Counted from the stretch's first letter, positions 1-10,755 are shown. The stretch: DNA of 64,000 nt from Benincasa hispida (GCF_009727055.1 NC_052352.1:20765085-20829084), one strand, 5' to 3'. Translations and numbers: made by a program. Notes: generated from the letters alone by a model not told the origin.

Positions 1-109
1 TTTACTCTGATCGTTTAATAAAGACTTCATTCATAGTTTAGTTCCTTTTTCGAAAGATTTTATCAACATGTTACGATAATAAAATTCTTCAAGAATCAGT
101 ATCCTAACA
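1..109 (+). repeat. Gypsy-1 5' LTR, 3' end only
   Basis: The first 109 bases match positions about 4056-4164 nearly base for base and end in the same CCTAACA. A primer-binding site follows directly. This is therefore the tail of the 5' LTR; the rest lies to the left of the window. The two copies differ at several positions, so the insertion is not recent. Confidence 0.85.
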
Positions 110-112
110 AAT

Positions 113-126
113 TGGTATCAGAGCAA
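113..126 (+). other. Gypsy-1 primer-binding site (tRNA-iMet type)
   Basis: TGGTATCAGAGCAA lies three bases after the LTR end. It complements the 3' end of plant initiator methionine tRNA, the usual primer for minus-strand DNA synthesis in many plant LTR elements. It fixes both the LTR boundary and the + orientation. Confidence 0.85.
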
Positions 127-139
127 TCACCTGGGAAGT

Positions 140-1190
140 ATGGTTCAGAAACGTTTTGAAGAGAAACTAGAATTACTAGAACAAGAGATCTCTGGATTCA
201 AAGTCAAAATACAGAAATTGCTAACCATAGAGAAGAATTTGGCATTGTTGGTGAAAAGCGTAGAGAATTTGGGATTGCAGGCAGAGAAACATCTACAAAT
301 GCTCTTTTCTTATGTTATGGAATTGGCCAAGGGAAAGGTAAAAGTGAAGGAAGAGGTAGAGAGATCGAATACCCATAATGTGTGCGAAGCAAATAGTTCG
401 GTGAAAGCCGCCGGAGAAGATGTGATTTGTGATCGAAGAAAATTCAAGAAATTCGAAATGTCGGTATTTAGCGGAAGCGATCCAGATGCATGATTATTCA
501 GAGCAGACCGTTATTTTCAAATTCATAAGTTGACTGAATCTGAGAAGATAACGGTGGTAATTGTGAGTTTCGATAGCACCGCATTAGATTGGAATTGGTC
601 GAAGGAAGGCAGAGAGCCGTTCAAAGACTGGGAAGACTAGAAAAGGATGCTTGTGCGATTCCGATCTTTAAGAGAAGGATCGATCTATGGAAGATTCCTG
701 GCTATTAAACAAGAAATGACAGTGGAGGCATATCGAAATTTGTTCAATAAGTTAGTAGCACCGTTGTCGCACCTGCTGAACGAAGTTCTTGAAGAGACAT
801 TCATAAACGATTTGGCGCCATGGATAAAGGCGGAAGTTGAATGTTGAGATCCCCAGGTTAGCGCAAATGATGTTGCTGGCACAGAGTGTTGAAGATAGAG
901 AAAATGCACGATCAAAGCCGGACGAGCGCGAACATACGGAGGTAAGTTCCAAAATTTGAATGCTTCAAAATCCAATTCTGGAAATGTGAATAAATCAGTA
1001 AGCGAAAATGATCCGAAAGAGGAAGAGAAGACCGGAGAGTCATTTTCGATGAGGACCATCACCTTGTGAGGAACATCGAGTAATGATAACCGGAGAGAAG
1101 ATTAATAGATGCTGAATTTCAGTCGAAGAGAGAAAAAAGGCTTTATTTCCGATGCGATGAAAAATACACTGTCGGACATCGGTGCAAAGG
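140..1190 (+). pseudogene. Gypsy-1 gag (capsid plus zinc knuckle), broken
   Basis: The Gag capsid-like protein starts at ATG 140 with a Lys/Glu-rich coiled-coil-like N-terminus. The core reads FSGSDPDA then LFRADRYF, later LVRFRSLREG and FLAIKQEMTVEAYRNLF, the capsid pattern of plant Ty3/gypsy Gag. One frame runs from 140 to 847, interrupted only by stops at 491-493, about 638-640 and 845-847. The first and third sit where Trp is expected, consistent with TGG to TGA. Around 1131-1180 a zinc knuckle is recognisable (FRCDEKYTVGHRC), but its first Cys appears to be Tyr. Later segments shift frame. It would coat element RNA in virus-like particles; this copy cannot make a full protein. Confidence 0.8.
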
Positions 1191-1299
1191 GCGAAGGTTG
1201 AGAGAATGAGATTGATTGTGGTGCAGGTGTCCAGAGAGGAGTGGAAGTTGCAAGAGGAAGACAAAGCAAGAGAATAGACATTAGAATTTTGTATGCTGG

Positions 1300-1675
1300 C
1301 GCTGAGTAGGGAAATTTTATCTATTGCTGAATTGTCCGTGAACTCAGTTATGGGATTGTCGAACCCACGAACAATGAAGATTAGGGTATAAAAAAAGAAT
1401 TGGTAGTGGTATTGATAGACTGTGGATGTACACATAACTTCATATAAGAGGATTTAGCCAATTGTCTGCAGTTGAACATCACAACTACGATCAATTATGG
1501 AATAGTTTTGGGATCTAGACCTGCTCTGCAAGGCAAGGGAGTATGCAAAAATATGGAAATGAAACTGGGAGATTGGAGAGTGTATGACAGTTTCATTCCA
1601 TTGGAGTTGAAAGGTGTTGACGTGATTTTGGGAATACAGGGGCTACACTCTTTGAGGAAAACAGAGGTCGATTAG
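1300..1675 (+). pseudogene. Gypsy-1 aspartic protease, broken
   Basis: This is a retroviral-type pepsin-like protease remnant. The catalytic loop reads LIDCGCTHNF just before 1440, the plant gypsy form of D-(S/C)-G-x-T-H-N-F. The flap and C-terminal part run in the open stretch 1472-1675, ending in DVILGIQGL, which matches the family's ILG-x-x-WL block with Trp replaced by Gly. A frame change and a stop after the catalytic loop separate the two halves. It would cleave the Gag-Pol polyprotein. It follows gag in the usual order, but the RT expected after it is absent. Confidence 0.75.
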
Positions 1676-2097
1676 CAGAACCTAACAATATCATTTTTTT
1701 GTAAGGGTCGGAAGATTATTCTACAAGAGAATCCAAGTCTGACAGACATAGGGGTTAGTTTGAAATGTATGATAAAGGTATGGGATGAGGCCCTGTGAGT
1801 ACTTCAGAAGCATTTGAGAGTGACTCAAGAGAAAATGAAGAAGACTGTCAAAAAGGTAGCTGGACAAACAAAACTTTACCTTGAGGACAAGGTGAAAGTG
1901 GAGGGGGGAGGTAATGATAGGACTCCAATTACGTTGCAATATCAAAAAAGAACGAATAAAAGAGAAAGGGGGAAGTCGGCGATTGAATCGATTAAGAATG
2001 ACTTCCAATTTCATTGAGAGAAGTGGAGGTTTAAAAGAAGAGGGAAACGGAAAGAGGGGGGAGGGAATTTTGAGTATCAGGAGTGAGGAAGGGGAGC
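1676..2097 (+). pseudogene. Gypsy-1 post-protease linker fused to pol C-terminal tail (RT-RH-INT deleted)
   Basis: After the protease about 130 bases still read as the protease-RT linker. Then, at about 1870, the + frame reads YLEDKVKVEGGG followed by a basic tail. In plant gypsy Pol, LEDKV-like segments of this kind occur after the integrase chromodomain region, at the very C-terminus (assigned from memory of the family). There is no RT (YxDD), RNase H or integrase DDE between them. The simplest reading is a deletion of about 3 kb joining the linker to the polyprotein tail near 1800-1870. The purine-rich stretch 2040-2095 would lie next to the 3' LTR. Confidence 0.55.
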
Positions 2098-2101
2098 TCT
2101 C

Positions 2102-3763
2102 TGATAACGGGTAGAAATGCACGTTATTACAGTGCTAAATTCTTAAACAATGATGGCTTGCGTTGATAAAATATGTTAGATTGCGTCCAAAAATCATTAA
2201 ATTCATAACATTGTGGTCGCATGTGTGCATCGCATAGAAACAGTTGGTTTTTGTATTTTTATGCAGAATATGCGTTGACACAAGGCAAAAAGAGCGATCA
2301 CAAGAAATCAACAGACGGGCGCAACATTACCGCAAGAATTTGCGGTGATTTGTGTTTCAAACATCTGCTCAAGAAGGATTTTCACATAGAGCCGGCGTAA
2401 CTTGGTGGGCGCACCTGGGTGAAAGGCATAATTCATCACGATGGGACAAAAAGCTGATGACGGTCGAATCCGAATTAAGTTGACAACCGCTAAAGATAAC
2501 GAGTACATTCAACTTTTCGGTGACAAATATTCGGCACATCAGTTAGGGAATTAAAGCCATCCCATCTGTGCAATCATAAGACAGAAACCACCCTTCACCC
2601 AAAGCTCTACAAATACCAAAGGCATCCTTTAGAAAAGGGGTTCAGCTGCTCACGAGTTCACAAGTTCTGTTCATAGTTTAGCCTGTTCTTAGATTTTATT
2701 TTACCTTAAGGTGGAAATGAGAGAAGGAGGTTGTGCCAATAAATCGTTCGGGTGAGCTTAGAAGAGCGCCGGAAGCTTCAAGATCAGAGAGAGGGCCAGC
2801 TCTTGCGGAAGCAGGAATATCTTTTGAATCGAATAGAGATTACCAGTGTAAAAGCTCCGGTTAGTAAGGGATTGCTACCAGGCTCTCTACCTTTATCTTC
2901 CATTGCTATTTTTATTCAAACTCATTTATAAAAATGGAATTTACTTCTCTATATCTTTTCACTCTGTGCTATTTACGCATGAAAATCTATTGAATGAGTT
3001 AAGAAGCACTTAGCTAGCTTAACTGGGGATATTCATTCTATGTGATCATCTTGTATTATGTATACTTTATTCGTCCATTAGAGATACTCGAGAGGGTAGT
3101 CTAAGGACAGGATCTAGGCTTGGAAAAGTCAGATTAGAATCTAGGCTTGAGAGAGTCAGATTAGAACGCATAATCAAGAGATGAGCTTAGGAATAAGCAC
3201 TGTTTTCAATTAACACATCGCATGCATCCTAGAGATAGGATATGATTGTGTGTGGTCACCATGCCTTTGTGCATCTTGCATCATCGCATAAGAAAAGAGT
3301 AGAGACTTAGGAATAAGCTCTATGGACACTTTTGCATTCAACACATGCATCCTAGACTTAGGAGCACTGCATTTGCATCGGAAAATGACTTGCTGTGCAT
3401 GGGTGTAGCATGATCGCATAGTCTGATTCATTCCCAAGTAACGCTAGCTAAAGACCTTCTCAACCCGTTCATTCGTATACTCAGTGCATCTATCACACAA
3501 TCAAACTTTTCTCAAATCGCCGCATTTATTTATTTCATCACCGCAACAAACAAAACCAACAACTATTTGAGTTACCGGTTACCACAAGGTTTTCCTAAAA
3601 ATTACCACCGCAACCTGTTTTTTGAAGTCCCTGAGTTCGACCCTAGACTTACCAGGAAACTCAGTGGGGTTTACACTTGGATTCCACTGAGAAAACTTGA
3701 GTGCTCAACGCATTTTCATCATCGCATTTCATCCATAATTCCACATCATAAAATAACGCATCA
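2102..3763 (+). mobile_element. Solo LTR, family B (TGATAACGGG...ACGCATCA)
   Basis: The element starts TGATAACGGGTAGAAATG and ends ACGCATCA, 1,662 bp in all. It is flanked by a perfect 5-bp direct repeat CTCTC (2097-2101 and 3764-3768), the hallmark of LTR-element integration. No PBS, PPT or coding sequence lies inside, so it is a solo LTR left by recombination between two LTRs. A related LTR lies at 61495-63176. Both begin with the same 18-20 bp signature as family A (5088, 41402-46410, 59883) but differ downstream. A CTCTACAAATA TATA-like site lies near 2605. It is inserted near the Gypsy-1 3' LTR boundary. Confidence 0.85.
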
Positions 3764-3768
3764 CTCTC

Positions 3769-4164
3769 GAGAGTAGAAGTTCGGAAGGCTCTTTCGTGAA
3801 GAATTTATTGTAGTGTGGCACTCATCATCTACTTCTACTAAGCAATCGTATAACATTTGGTAGACAATTGTATAAAACTTGGTAAACAATCGTGTAGTAG
3901 TTGGTAAGCGATCGTGTAGTTCCTTGTAAGCGATCGCGGGGTGCTTGTGGGTGATCGTCTCTTGTTACGCAGTGATAGTGTAGAGATTGTAAGCAATTGT
4001 ATAGAATTTGGTAAAATGATCGTTGGGAGTTTGATAAGCGATCGTTTGGTCACTGTTTTACTCTTATTGTTTAATAATGAATTGATTCATAGTTTAGTTC
4101 CTTTTCCGAAAGATTGTATCAACACGTTACAATAATAAAATCCTTCAGAATCAATATCCTAACA
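3769..4164 (+). repeat. Gypsy-1 3' LTR
   Basis: The last 109 bases duplicate the window start, identifying this as the 3' LTR of Gypsy-1, ending CCTAACA at 4164. Its 5' boundary is uncertain because the family B solo LTR is inserted close to it; the true start may lie a little before 2102. Most of its length is the 22-bp-period array described next. The TSD cannot be checked because the left end is outside the window. Confidence 0.65.
3842..4050 (+). repeat. 22-bp tandem array (GATCGTGTAG type) in the Gypsy-1 LTR
   Basis: About nine to ten degenerate units follow each other with spacings of 22, 22, 22, 22, 22, 21, 20, 23 and 22 bases. A typical unit is GCGATCGTGTAG plus seven variable bases plus TAA. 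The palindromic CGATCG core is intact in several units and decays to CAATCG or CAATTG in others. The array occupies the LTR interior upstream of the conserved LTR end. Comparable arrays lie at 34561-34743, 47527-47740 and 48533-48990. Function unknown; a regulatory (U3 enhancer-like) role is only inferred. Confidence 0.8.
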
Positions 4165-5087
4165 CTTCTCCAAAAAAGATGCTGTAGTTTTTGGTTGCCC
4201 ACACAGGTTATATGAAAGACATCCAAATACAAGTCGAGTTCTTTCAAAGGTGCCTAAGCTACTCATTCCTTGAGGACACTTTAGCTCAGAGGGAAACTAC
4301 GGGTATCATAGTTGCCCTAGGTTAATCCTATCCTTAAGAAAGCAGAATAAACCTCAATTTTAAAAGGCAAAAAATAAAAAAGAAAAATAAAAAAAAAAAG
4401 TAGAGAAATAGTTTGTTTGCACCTAGTGCTTGTATTGCTAAATTGAAATCTAGGGAAGTCCAATTTTATCACTAAGGCCTTTAGGGTGATAGCAAAAATA
4501 TGGGCTCTATAATGTCATTCTAAGCATGCAAGACCTTGGATAAACAGGTAAGGAACTCAAATTTGCATGCAAAAACGAAGAATTTTTTTTAAAAGAACTA
4601 AAAAATCATTATTAATTTATTCTTACATTGTCTCAAACATGCAAGTTCTCAATGAGTGCATCATCAACGATCATAATAACGAGCATAGCAACAAGGCAAA
4701 TAAACATTCAAAAGCAACACAAATCCGAGCTTAGATGCTCTAGGACTACCAGACATGCATCAATCATAAGTATCAAAATACCAACACCCCTCCCCCAATT
4801 TTTAAAAATACACATTGTCCCCAATGTGGGAAATCAAGAACGTAACGGAACAAAAAACTTCCATGGAGGGCGGATGGGGGAAAAAGGCTCCTCTCCAAAA
4901 AGCATTCCCAACTCAAAAACTTAAGAAAACAAGAAGATGAGAAATATTAAGAGAGAAAAGAGAGAAAAATTGAAAAAAAAAATTAACTAAGAAATCAGTA
5001 AAGATTTAAAGTCTGGCTACCTCTAAGAAGTGCAATTTTTAAGGTCGAATGCTCGACCGTATTTGACTCTATTTAAGTGTATACTGA
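4165..5087 (-). other. Athila-1 non-coding 3' tail
   Basis: No protein gene is visible. On the - strand the segment holds GGGGACAATGTGTATTTT followed by AATTGGGGGAGGGGTG (about 4783-4830), the G-rich polypurine-like block found after pol in Athila/Tat elements. The end nearest 5087 continues the pol reading frame across the family A LTR insertion (integrase C-terminal segment ending ...SQTLNLY). A polyA/AAAAAT-rich tract lies at 4365-4400. Confidence 0.55.
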
Positions 5088-7033
5088 TGACGGGCAGAAA
5101 TGTACGTTATTATAGGCCTTTTATTTGGAATTATGAGGGTTGATAAGAATAATATGCGGCGATTATTCTAAGAATTCATGAGAAAGTGAGCTTACATCGA
5201 TCAATAATGAAAATCTCGGCTAACCCACTGTTATGCGTTATTTTGCGTCCAATTGTCTATTTTTATAGCTATCTCAGAGGCGATCTCATACGTTCGATGC
5301 ATGGATGTTGCGGCCATTAACCGCATGCGTCTATCGCATAGTGGTTGCAGCTACAAAGTAATAACCGTAATAGACGGATGAACGAAAGGGTTATGGAATC
5401 CAATGATACTTTGGAAACCAAGCACGAACGCATACCTTGGGAGTATCAAAAGGTGATGTTAACATTTCACCTACCACGCCGATTAGTAGCAGAGATTCAG
5501 AGCAAGTCCATCACGCTGTTAGCAGCAGAAATTCAGAGAAGAACCATTAATGTTGTCGGCGATTGAGCTCTATAAATAGAAGCCTTAGAGCACAACTTCA
5601 ATTCATCCGAGCTTCTGCCTTTGGGCAGATCTTTGTGATCCAGATGAAAGCGTGAGGAGATATTCTTGAGTGTTCTTCATTCCTCCTACCATTCCGAGTG
5701 ACGACCGGAGCTTCACCAGAGATAGATCTCGAGAGAGACTACTCCATCGCCCATCCATGGCACTACCGGCAGCCTTGACACACATTTGATGGAAGCAAGA
5801 CATTGCCCATCTAGCCCTCCATATCTCTTCTATCTCTGTGTTGTATTACATTGTGGCTTAAGAGATTAATACATAATGTGATCAATGCATGTCTCTGTTT
5901 CCTTCGATTCCATCTTCATTTACTTCTTCTTATCATCCTTTACTTTCATTGCAACGACTGAGTAAGATTGCTAGAGTACTGCATACTTAATCATGCGACA
6001 TAGAAATATGAAGCATGTAGCAAACCACCGAGAGGTGTGCGTCGCGCGGGTATTGTGAGAAAATCCTATTTGCTCAGTGTGAGGCTGAGGCAACGCTTGT
6101 CTATAGCGGACACAATGCTTTTCTATGAGCTGATCAACGGTGACTAACTACCCGAAAGGGTAAATAGTGGAACGCACTAAGCAAAGTAAGGAGTGTTCCT
6201 AGGAATAGGAATAATCTTATGTCAACCATGCTTTATGTGATTACCTTGTCTTATGAGCGCATCATTCATCATTTAGGTATACTTGGGAGAGTAGTCTAAA
6301 AACCAAATCTAGGCTTGGGAGAGTCAAATTGGACCGCATAAGCAAGAATAGAGGCTTAGGAATAAGCTCTGTTTGCTATTACACGGCGTATGCACCCTAT
6401 AGATAGGATATGAAAGTATGCGGTCACATCGCATGCGTCTAGAAGTAGGATACGGTGGTATGCGGTCACCTTGTTTATGTGTGGGAGCACATGAGCAAGA
6501 ATAGAGACTTAGACATAAGTTCTATCGAAACTATCGCATATGCATCGCATGCGTCTTCGTCAAGTGTGTATAGGATAATCGCAAAGCTTGCTCTGGCTAG
6601 GGTTACCCTTGCAATAAAGCTTATTGATGTGGTAAAGTCATCCCCGCAATTTTATCTATTTTTTCATGCATCTTATTACGCGTTAACAGTTTCCGTGTCT
6701 CTAACTCTCATAGTCATACTTCCACTACTTAATATGTTTAGTTAGGAGTAGGAGTAGTGCATAGCCCCTAAACTTCAATATTCTTTTATTCTTCGCCGCA
6801 AACACATTACCTCATATAATTTAGCTACAAGTCCTTAAGTTCGACCTCGGATCATCCTAAGAAACTTGCAATCTCGTTAGACTTGGCGAGAGAGCAAGAA
6901 AAGTTGTGGCAGGAACGCATGGTCATCAGATGCATATTGCATATCCCTTAGTCCAATGCATGACCAGCGACACATGGAGAACGAATAATGAATGCATATT
7001 TATTTACTCCATTTTCCATGCATCATGTACCAT
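5088..7033 (+). mobile_element. Solo LTR, family A (TGATGACGGGCAGAAATG...)
   Basis: The start TGATGACGGGCAGAAATGTA is unmistakable. The body is colinear, in reverse complement, with the LTRs at 41402-42605 and 44096-46410, including the stretch with AGTTCGACCTCGGATC. The right end is less certain: similarity stops around 7017-7033 (ATGCATCATGTACCA). A possible imperfect TSD is TATAC/TGTAC. The two flanks join into one Athila-1 integrase C-terminal reading frame when the LTR is removed, which proves insertion into Athila-1. No internal genes are present, so it is a solo LTR of about 1.95 kb. Confidence 0.8.
5571..5578 (+). promoter_or_regulatory. TATA box of family A LTR
   Basis: GAGCTCTATAAATAGA is conserved at the same place in the family A LTRs (60370-60377 on +; 42084-42091 on -). 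Its conservation and spacing inside the LTR fit the core promoter that drives element RNA. It is predicted from sequence only. Confidence 0.6.
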
Positions 7034-7901
7034 TGAGTCCAATTGGTAAGCAGGATCAAAACAATCCAAAGAATCTCCTTCATGAAAAACTTCAATCGAT
7101 GACCATTAACTATAAATGATTTGTCAGTCTCTAAACTTTGAATTCTCACTACACCATTAGGATAAACATCAGTAACACCAAAAGGACCTAACTATTTAGA
7201 ACGAAGGTTACCTACCATAAGCTTTAATTTAGAAGTATAAAGAATTACTTTTTGGCCAACTTCAAACTCCTCAGGTGATATCATCCTATCGTGGAATTCT
7301 TTTGTTCATTCCTTATAGAAAAGAAAATTTTCTAATGAGTCCAACCTCAACTCCTCAATCTCTTGAATTTGTACAATTCTAATCTCACCTGATGCCTTAA
7401 GGTCCCAATTACACTGCTTAACTCCCCAGTAAGGCCGATATTGTATCTTCACAAGGAGGTGGCAGGCCTTACCATAGATCATCTGATAGGGAGACATCCC
7501 TATAGGTGTCTTGAAGGTAGTACGGTAGGCCGATAATACACCATCTAGTCTCAGGCTCTCATCCTTCCTGGCAGGGTTCACAACCTTCTCTAAGATAGAT
7601 TTCACCTCCTTATTTAAAACTTCTGCCTGACCGTTTGTTTGAGGGTGGTAAGGGTGGAAATGCAGTGTTGCACGCTATATTTTTTCAAGAGAGCAGCAAT
7701 TACCTTATTGCATAAATGTGTATCCTGGTCACTAATGATTGCACGTAGAAAACCAAACCTGCTAAGAATACGAGATCTCAAAAATCCTACAATCACTTTA
7801 GAATCGTCAGCGATAGTGGCCTTTGCTTCCACCCATTTGAAAACATAATCCACAACAAGAAGAATATATTTAAATCTGCAAGAAGAAAGAAAATAGCCCA
7901 T
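7034..7901 (-). pseudogene. Athila-1 integrase (core and C-terminal domain), broken
   Basis: Integrase would join the element cDNA to chromosomal DNA. In - strand order the core shows a VDYVFKWVEAKA block, then AIISDQDTHLCNK with the second catalytic Asp, then HPQTNGQAE carrying the catalytic Glu, then NPARKDE and the conserved IGMSPYQMIYGKACHLLV segment. The C-terminal part (7034-7300) reads GQKVILYTSKLKLM and NGHRLKFFMKEI, typical of Athila-like elements. A frameshift near 7610-7640 splits the core into two open pieces (7614-7901 and 7306-7605), and a stop separates the C-terminal part. The N-terminal zinc region (7901-8250) is heavily decayed. Confidence 0.85.
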
Positions 7902-8091
7902 AAAATCTAATCCTCAAACATCAAATATTTCACAAATAACTATAGGGACTTAGGCATTTGATTCCCACGAGATAGACCTCTAGACTTCTTAAATCTCTCA
8001 CATGTTCTACAAAAGAAATATGCATCCTTAAAAAGTATATTCCAATACAATCCTGAGTCTAACACTTTTTTAACTATGCGCTTAGGACTAA

Positions 8092-8119
8092 AATGCCCCC
8101 TCCCCCCACCCCCCCCCCT
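8092..8119. repeat. C-rich homopolymer tract
   Basis: A run of about 24 bases is almost pure C on the + strand (G on the - strand), broken by single T and A bases. It lies in the decayed linker between integrase and RNase H of Athila-1. It may be slippage expansion of a short G-run; it is also a place where assembly errors are likely. Confidence 0.7.
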
Positions 8120-8251
8120 CGTAGCATATTCATGAAAAAAAAGCTAAAACAGAGAAAAAGTCATCATTGGGAACACACCTCCTAACTATCTGGTCAACAC
8201 AAAATTTCCATAGATATGGATCCTCCCAAACATAATATTTTGCCTCACCTT

Positions 8252-9750
8252 TCAGTTTAGCCTTATGATACCTACTGTGGATAAAAGGGACATCGCCTGT
8301 GACAAGATAGTTAAAAGATCAGCATCCCATGGAGTCATTGAGATGCCATTAACCTGGAGCAGAGCCTGATCAAAAAAATCTCCATCAGAGGGCAAACAAT
8401 CCCCTCCTTCCACAAGCCTACTTAGATGGTCAACAACAACATTCTCCAAACCTTTTCTATCCTTTATTTCAACATCGAACTCCTGGAGCAGGAGGATCCA
8501 AGGAAGAAGGCGTGGTTTAGACTCCTTGTCCATAAGATAGCGTAAAGCTACATTATCAGAATAAATAGTCACATGTGAGCCAAAAATATATGATCGAAAC
8601 TTCTCTAAAGGAAAAACAACATAACAGAGTTCTTTTTTAGTAGTGGTATAATTGTACTGAGTAGGATTCAAGGTTCTCAAAGCATACTATATAACGTGAT
8701 GCTTCTTCTCAATTCTTTGTCCAAGAACAGCTCCCACAACATGGTTAATTACATTACACATTATCTCAAATGGAATATCCAATTGAGGAGCCCAAATCAC
8801 TGGTGCACTGGTCAAAGCCTTCTTCAACACATCAAAGGCTTGCTTGCACTCCTCATTGAAGTTGAACTCCACATCCTTCTAAAGCAAGTTGGTCATCGGT
8901 AGGGCAACTTTGTTGAAATCCTTAATGAACCTACTATAAAAACCTGCATGGCCTAAAAAGGAACGAACATTCCTCACATTAGTAGGGTCAGGGAGGTTAG
9001 TAATAACTTAATCTTAGCCTAATCTACTTCTATCCCCCTAGAAGAGATAACATGCCCTAGAACAATTCCATGTTTAGCCATGTAATGAAAATTTTCAAAA
9101 TTAAAGACCATATTAGACTCAATACATCTTCCAAGAACTTTAGATAAATTCAAGAGACACTCATCAAAAGACTCACCATAAACAGTAAAATCGTCCATGA
9201 ATATCTCAATGCTCTTTTCTATGAATTCTGAGAAGATGCTCATCATGCATCTTTAGAATGTATCAGGTGCATTACACAAGCCAAAAGGCATTTGCCTAAA
9301 TGAAAATATTCTAAATGGACAAGTGAAGGTTGTTTTCTACTGATCTTTATGGGTGATGCGTATCTGATAGAAACCTAAAAAATCAGTAATAAAACAGAAA
9401 GGGGGTTTTCCAACAAAACGTTCTATCATTTGATCTATGAAAGGGATGGGAAAATGGTTCTTTTTAGTGACAGTATTTAATTTACGAAAATTAATACACA
9501 TTCTTCATCCATTTTATACCCTCACAGGTACTAACTTGCCTTCACCATTATTCATAACAGTTATACCAATTTTCTTGGGTACAACATGAATAGGACATGC
9601 CCACTCACTATCAGGGATGAGGTAGATAATACCTGCCTCTAGAAGTTTAAAATTTTCTTTCATTACCACCTTCTTTAGGGAGAGGTTCGGCCGTCTCTGA
9701 GGGTTTCTACATGGCTTGGATCCTTCCTCCAATGCAATCCTGTGCACAGA
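8252..9750 (-). pseudogene. Athila-1 reverse transcriptase and RNase H, broken
   Basis: RT copies element RNA to DNA and RNase H removes the RNA strand. On the - strand, 9514-9747 gives the RT start (MHRIALEEG, then SEWACPIHVVPKK). 9019-9246 holds the catalytic FMDDFTVYG (the YxDD box with F for Y) and GIVLGHVISSRGIEVD. 8687-8872 holds the RT-RH connection (IPFEIMCNVINHVVGAVLGQR). 8252-8680 is RNase H ([65 protein letters not shown]). Stops and frameshifts separate the pieces, for example near 9000-9018 and 9250-9510, so no functional enzyme is encoded. Domain order and wording match Athila-like Pol. Confidence 0.85.
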
Positions 9751-10135
9751 CCACAGGACTAGTTCCCTTAATATCTGCTAGGGTTTAGCTAATCACCAAT
9801 TTGTGCTTCTTGAGCACCTCTATCAACTTGCCTTCCTGTTCATGAGTCAAATTTTAAAGAAATAATGACAGGTAGAGTAAATAAGCATACTTAAGATGCT
9901 TAGGTAGCTCCTTAAGTTCTAACTTAGGGTCCTGCATGATAGAAGGCAACAATTTCTTTGTCAAACTATTCAATAAAGAATCATGACTTATTAGTTTAGA
10001 CACTATCACAGAAGACAGATCATCAAAGGAAATGGTGACACCAGAGTCATCCTCATCCTTGTCATAATATACATCCCAAACTACTTCATGTTCCAAAGAA
10101 TCAAACACATCAATCTGACACAATATAGCACGACT

Positions 10136-10510
10136 TTAACTAGGGACTCTCGTAGCATAAAAAATGTTAAATTTAACTATTTTCTCATCAAATTCAACTG
10201 ACAATGTGCCTTCATCTACATCTATCTTAATCTTTGAACTTTTCATGAAAGGTCTACCTAGTGAGATGGATGCAGATGAATGTGCAATATTCTCTTCCGT
10301 TTTCAGAATGTAAAAATCAACAAGAAAAATCAATTCTTGGCCTGAACAAGAACATCTTTTACTACTCCCATGGGATGTATAAATGACCTATCGGCTAAAT
10401 GAATAACTACGTAGCTTCATGCAAATCATTGAATATACGATCCTGATAAATTGAATAAGGCATTACATATATGGATGCTCCTAAATCTAACATAGGCTTT
10501 TAAATTTTCT
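10136..10510 (-). pseudogene. Athila-1 aspartic protease, broken
   Basis: The - strand shows PMLDLGASIYVMPYSIYQ at about 10445-10500, which is the catalytic D-L-G-A-S loop of Athila-type proteases. It is followed by VDFYIL, then SISLGRPFMKSSKIKIDV and GTLSVEFDEKIVKFNIF at 10136-10333. Stops lie between the catalytic loop and the second half. Further on (9854-10123) an acidic linker leads toward RT. The protease would mature the Gag-Pol polyprotein. Confidence 0.8.
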
Positions 10511-10755
10511 TATTTCTAATCACACAAGGGAGTGAGAACATACCATGGTCTTTCTCTTAAGCATATTTTTCTGTCAGATAACAGAAACAGATTGGCTTAC
10601 CACAACTCTTTCCTTCTCTTTTGTCTGTCTTTTCCTGGTGTATAATTCCTTTAAAAAAATTTCGCGTATTTGGAAATTTTCTTGACTGTATATAGAAGTG
10701 GAATATTGATTTTCATTCTTCTGAATGTATCAAGAAGCTCTCGGTCAACCTCGTT

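Noticed and set aside
1721..2122. 133-aa - strand Leu/Ser/Pro-rich frame
   Set aside because: Antisense to the Gypsy-1 pol tail and purine-rich stretch, which explains its composition; no domain.
6840..6900. AGTTCGACC-type sequence that looks like a tRNA T-loop
   Set aside because: It is part of the family A LTR, repeated at the same LTR position elsewhere; no A-box or cloverleaf fits.
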